Below, piece by piece: positions 61,950-64,000 of a stretch of DNA of 64,000 nucleotides (positions within the stretch are counted from its first letter, which is position 1; the number at the start of each line of letters is the position of its first letter). The position numbers and the translations under genes were made by a program. The DNA is from Ichthyophis bannanicus (lineage: Eukaryota > Chordata > Amphibia > Gymnophiona > Ichthyophiidae): NCBI GenBank assembly GCA_033557465.1, contig CM066033.1:17609080-17673079 (forward strand), in the 5' to 3' direction. Under the pieces are notes generated by a model. The model was given only the letters and a program-made list of their open reading frames with translations. It made no database searches and was not told the origin of the DNA.

Positions 61950-63555
61950 CGAGGGGGTTAAATTGATATTGAAATGTACTTTACATTTATGGTCAACATT
62001 ATTGGCACCCTTGCATTTTAGGTTTCCTTATCGTCCATCCAGGTCCAGTTGCGTAGGTTATGCATGACTACCAGCAGATGGAGACTGAGAATCATTAGCT
62101 TGATCTTTCTGACATCATGGTACAAAGGGATCTGTGCAGCCTCGATCTGTCCAGTATTTCTCAGTCTCCAGCAGATGGAGATTAGCATAGTCCTGTGCAA
62201 TCTGTATTGGATGGAATTTTTTGAGGTATTTTTGTGGAAACGATAGTGCTCTAGGGTGCAGAACCTGGTAGTGCCTGGTGGCCCCCCCGGACCCCCCCCC
62301 CCCCCCCGGCACATCTCCTCTATTTCCTAAAGCTACTTGTGGTGTAGCCAGGAGAGGTGATATTTCTCTTCTTCATGCTGAACTTGGTGGGGCAGCAGGA
62401 AGAAATAGTCTGCTGATATTTCTGTACAAAAGAGAGCGCACCACTAAGCAGATGTGTTGCTATTGCCCTTGGCTTTCTTGCTTTTTGGTGGCTGCTCTAT
62501 GTTTTATTTATTCTGGGGTATGTACTATTAGTGATGATATTAAAGTACCATTTTCCACCAACGCAGGGGGTAGGCACGCTCACTGAACACAGGGTAATTT
62601 GAGAGGAGCGTTTTTTTTCCTTGTCTGGTGAAGGGCTTTGGCACTATTTTAGTGTAGCTGTTGTCAGAGGGGAAAAAAGCCAAAAGTGCTCGTGCCTGCT
62701 TTTTTTGTCCTAATGGTAGCATAGGCTATGGTTGCAGGTGATGCCTTGTCAGGTTTGGGTGGGGTAGCTCTCCCGTGCACAAAAGGCACTGCTCTGGTTT
62801 TTCCCCCCTTTTTTTCCGGGCTGGGACATACTCTTTTCTGTTACGGTTTTTAGGGAAAGGAGGTGCCCCTTTTGTAGGGCACGAATCAGGGGTGTGGTAG
62901 GGCGTTTTATCCTCATACTCGACATAAATTTCCTATTTTTCTTATTGGTTAGGGTGCTTGGGTGGGGTAGAATTGAATTCTTGGTAAGATGATATAGGCT
63001 CCTTTTGATTGGGTCGGCAGGCGTGGCCGGTCCCCCTTTAGTTCTAGTAGAGGTAGTGTGATTTTTTCTTCGTGGTAAGTTCACTAGTGCTCTTAGAGGT
63101 ATTTTTTGATTCAGGTTAGTTTTGGCGAGCTATGTAAGGGAGCAGGGGCCGTTCTTGTCACTATTTGGCCTGCATAGGCTTGGCGTATCAACTTGTAGGC
63201 CAGGCGCAGTTCATTGGCCTATCCCGGTACTGGTATGTAACGAGTGAGTCAGTTAACATACATTAAAATTGGGTCAGTATCCTCATCTCTGGAAGTAGGC
63301 AGTCTCCTTTTGTAGTCGGCTTCATGAGACCCTATCATGTAGATGTTTGTACTCCAGGTCAAGATCTGGCATACTCCCAGCTGCAGGGCGACTGAATTAA
63401 GTACATACAAATCCTAAAGGTCACTCCGCGAGCTCTACTTCGCATCACCAGCTGCTGAGGTGGCTACATGAATTGTCTGTGTTTCCCATGGCTGTGGGCC
63501 TTTTGGCAGTGCTGCCTAAGAGTATAATAAAAGCCATAGTGGTGGGGGCTGTTTA
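61950..63555. other. Edge of another DIRS-like element and unassigned DNA
   Basis: CAGCAGATGGAGACTGAGAA (about 62071) and CAGTCTCCAGCAGATGGAGA (62162) resemble the DIRS-A terminal word (CCAGCAGCTTGGAGACTGAG, minus strand near 6560), so a DIRS-A-type left end is likely here. A long C run lies at 62288-62306. From 62320 to 63555 I see no recognised domain; a minus-strand frame (62749-63084) is basic and unremarkable. Confidence 0.4.
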
Positions 63556-63585
63556 GACCACGGTCCATCAAGCCCAGTATCCTNN
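63556..63585 (-). mobile_element. CR1-like LINE 3' UTR, cut by the gap
   Basis: GACCACGGTCCATCAAGCCC and AGTATCCT are the inverted counterpart of the 3' UTR at about 24340-24400 (AGGATACTGCGCTTGATGG). A second copy of that LINE, in opposite orientation, therefore enters the gap. Confidence 0.65.
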
Positions 63586-64000
63586 NNNNNNNNNNNNNNN
63601 NNNNNNNNNNNNNNNNNNNNNNNNNNNNNNNNNNNNNNNNNNNNNNNNNNNNNNNNNNNNNNNNNNNNNNNNNNNNNNNNNNNNNNNNNNNNNNNNNNNN
63701 NNNNNNNNNNNNNNNNNNNNNNNNNNNNNNNNNNNNNNNNNNNNNNNNNNNNNNNNNNNNNNNNNNNNNNNNNNNNNNNNNNNNNNNNNNNNNNNNNNNN
63801 NNNNNNNNNNNNNNNNNNNNNNNNNNNNNNNNNNNNNNNNNNNNNNNNNNNNNNNNNNNNNNNNNNNNNNNNNNNNNNNNNNNNNNNNNNNNNNNNNNNN
63901 NNNNNNNNNNNNNNNNNNNNNNNNNNNNNNNNNNNNNNNNNNNNNNNNNNNNNNNNNNNNNNNNNNNNNNNNNNNNNNNNNNNNNNNNNNNNNNNNNNNN
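63586..64000. other. Assembly gap (N)
   Basis: Runs of N to the window end; no sequence information. Confidence 1.

Overview
This is vertebrate nuclear DNA, almost wholly built from mobile elements, with one C2H2 zinc-finger exon of host origin. Nothing looks bacterial: coding is broken by splice-type signals, LINE and SINE tails are everywhere, and the window ends in an assembly gap (63586-64000). The mix of DIRS and Ngaro tyrosine-recombinase retrotransposons, L2/MIR, CR1-like, RTE (BovB-type), L1/Tx1-like and Ty3/gypsy elements beside a zinc-finger array suggests a large amphibian genome. A caecilian is my best guess, but the sequence alone does not prove it.

Layout. (1) 1-6575: a minus-strand DIRS element (DIRS-A) that runs off the left edge. 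Its reverse transcriptase is split by a 3 kb block (446-3478) holding a MIR-like SINE and a decayed second DIRS (DIRS-B). (2) 6590-24420: one CR1-like LINE in five pieces, opened by four later insertions: DIRS-1 (gag only, non-autonomous), an L2 LINE with a 7-bp target duplication, an L2-related fragment, and DIRS-2 (gag, RT-RNase H, recombinase). (3) 24761-35106: a terminal zinc-finger exon with about 18 fingers, then decayed finger fragments alternating with 3' fragments of an RLE-type (R2/R4-like) LINE, an RTE LINE on the minus strand cut by an L2-tailed SINE, and a hAT-like MITE. (4) 35107-43073: unassigned DNA split by an L2 tail that carries a nearly intact Ngaro element with gag, RT-RNase H, tyrosine recombinase and SGNH hydrolase frames. 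(5) 43074-61949: DIRS-3, split by an L1-like LINE (15-bp target duplication), which is itself split by a Ty3/gypsy LTR element (4-bp target duplication). (6) 61950-63585: the edge of another DIRS-like element and a CR1-like 3' end before the gap.

The most unusual objects are these. The gypsy element has a SCAN-like gag and a dUTPase between protease and RT, and no integrase anywhere between its LTRs. DIRS-1 has swapped its polymerase and recombinase for 2.3 kb of unrelated DNA and expanded a 29-bp unit sixfold in one terminal repeat only. The Ngaro element has all four reading frames open. A LINE-tail/zinc-finger junction is reiterated through the zinc-finger region. Statements about family relationships rest on motif recognition by eye; no database search was possible.
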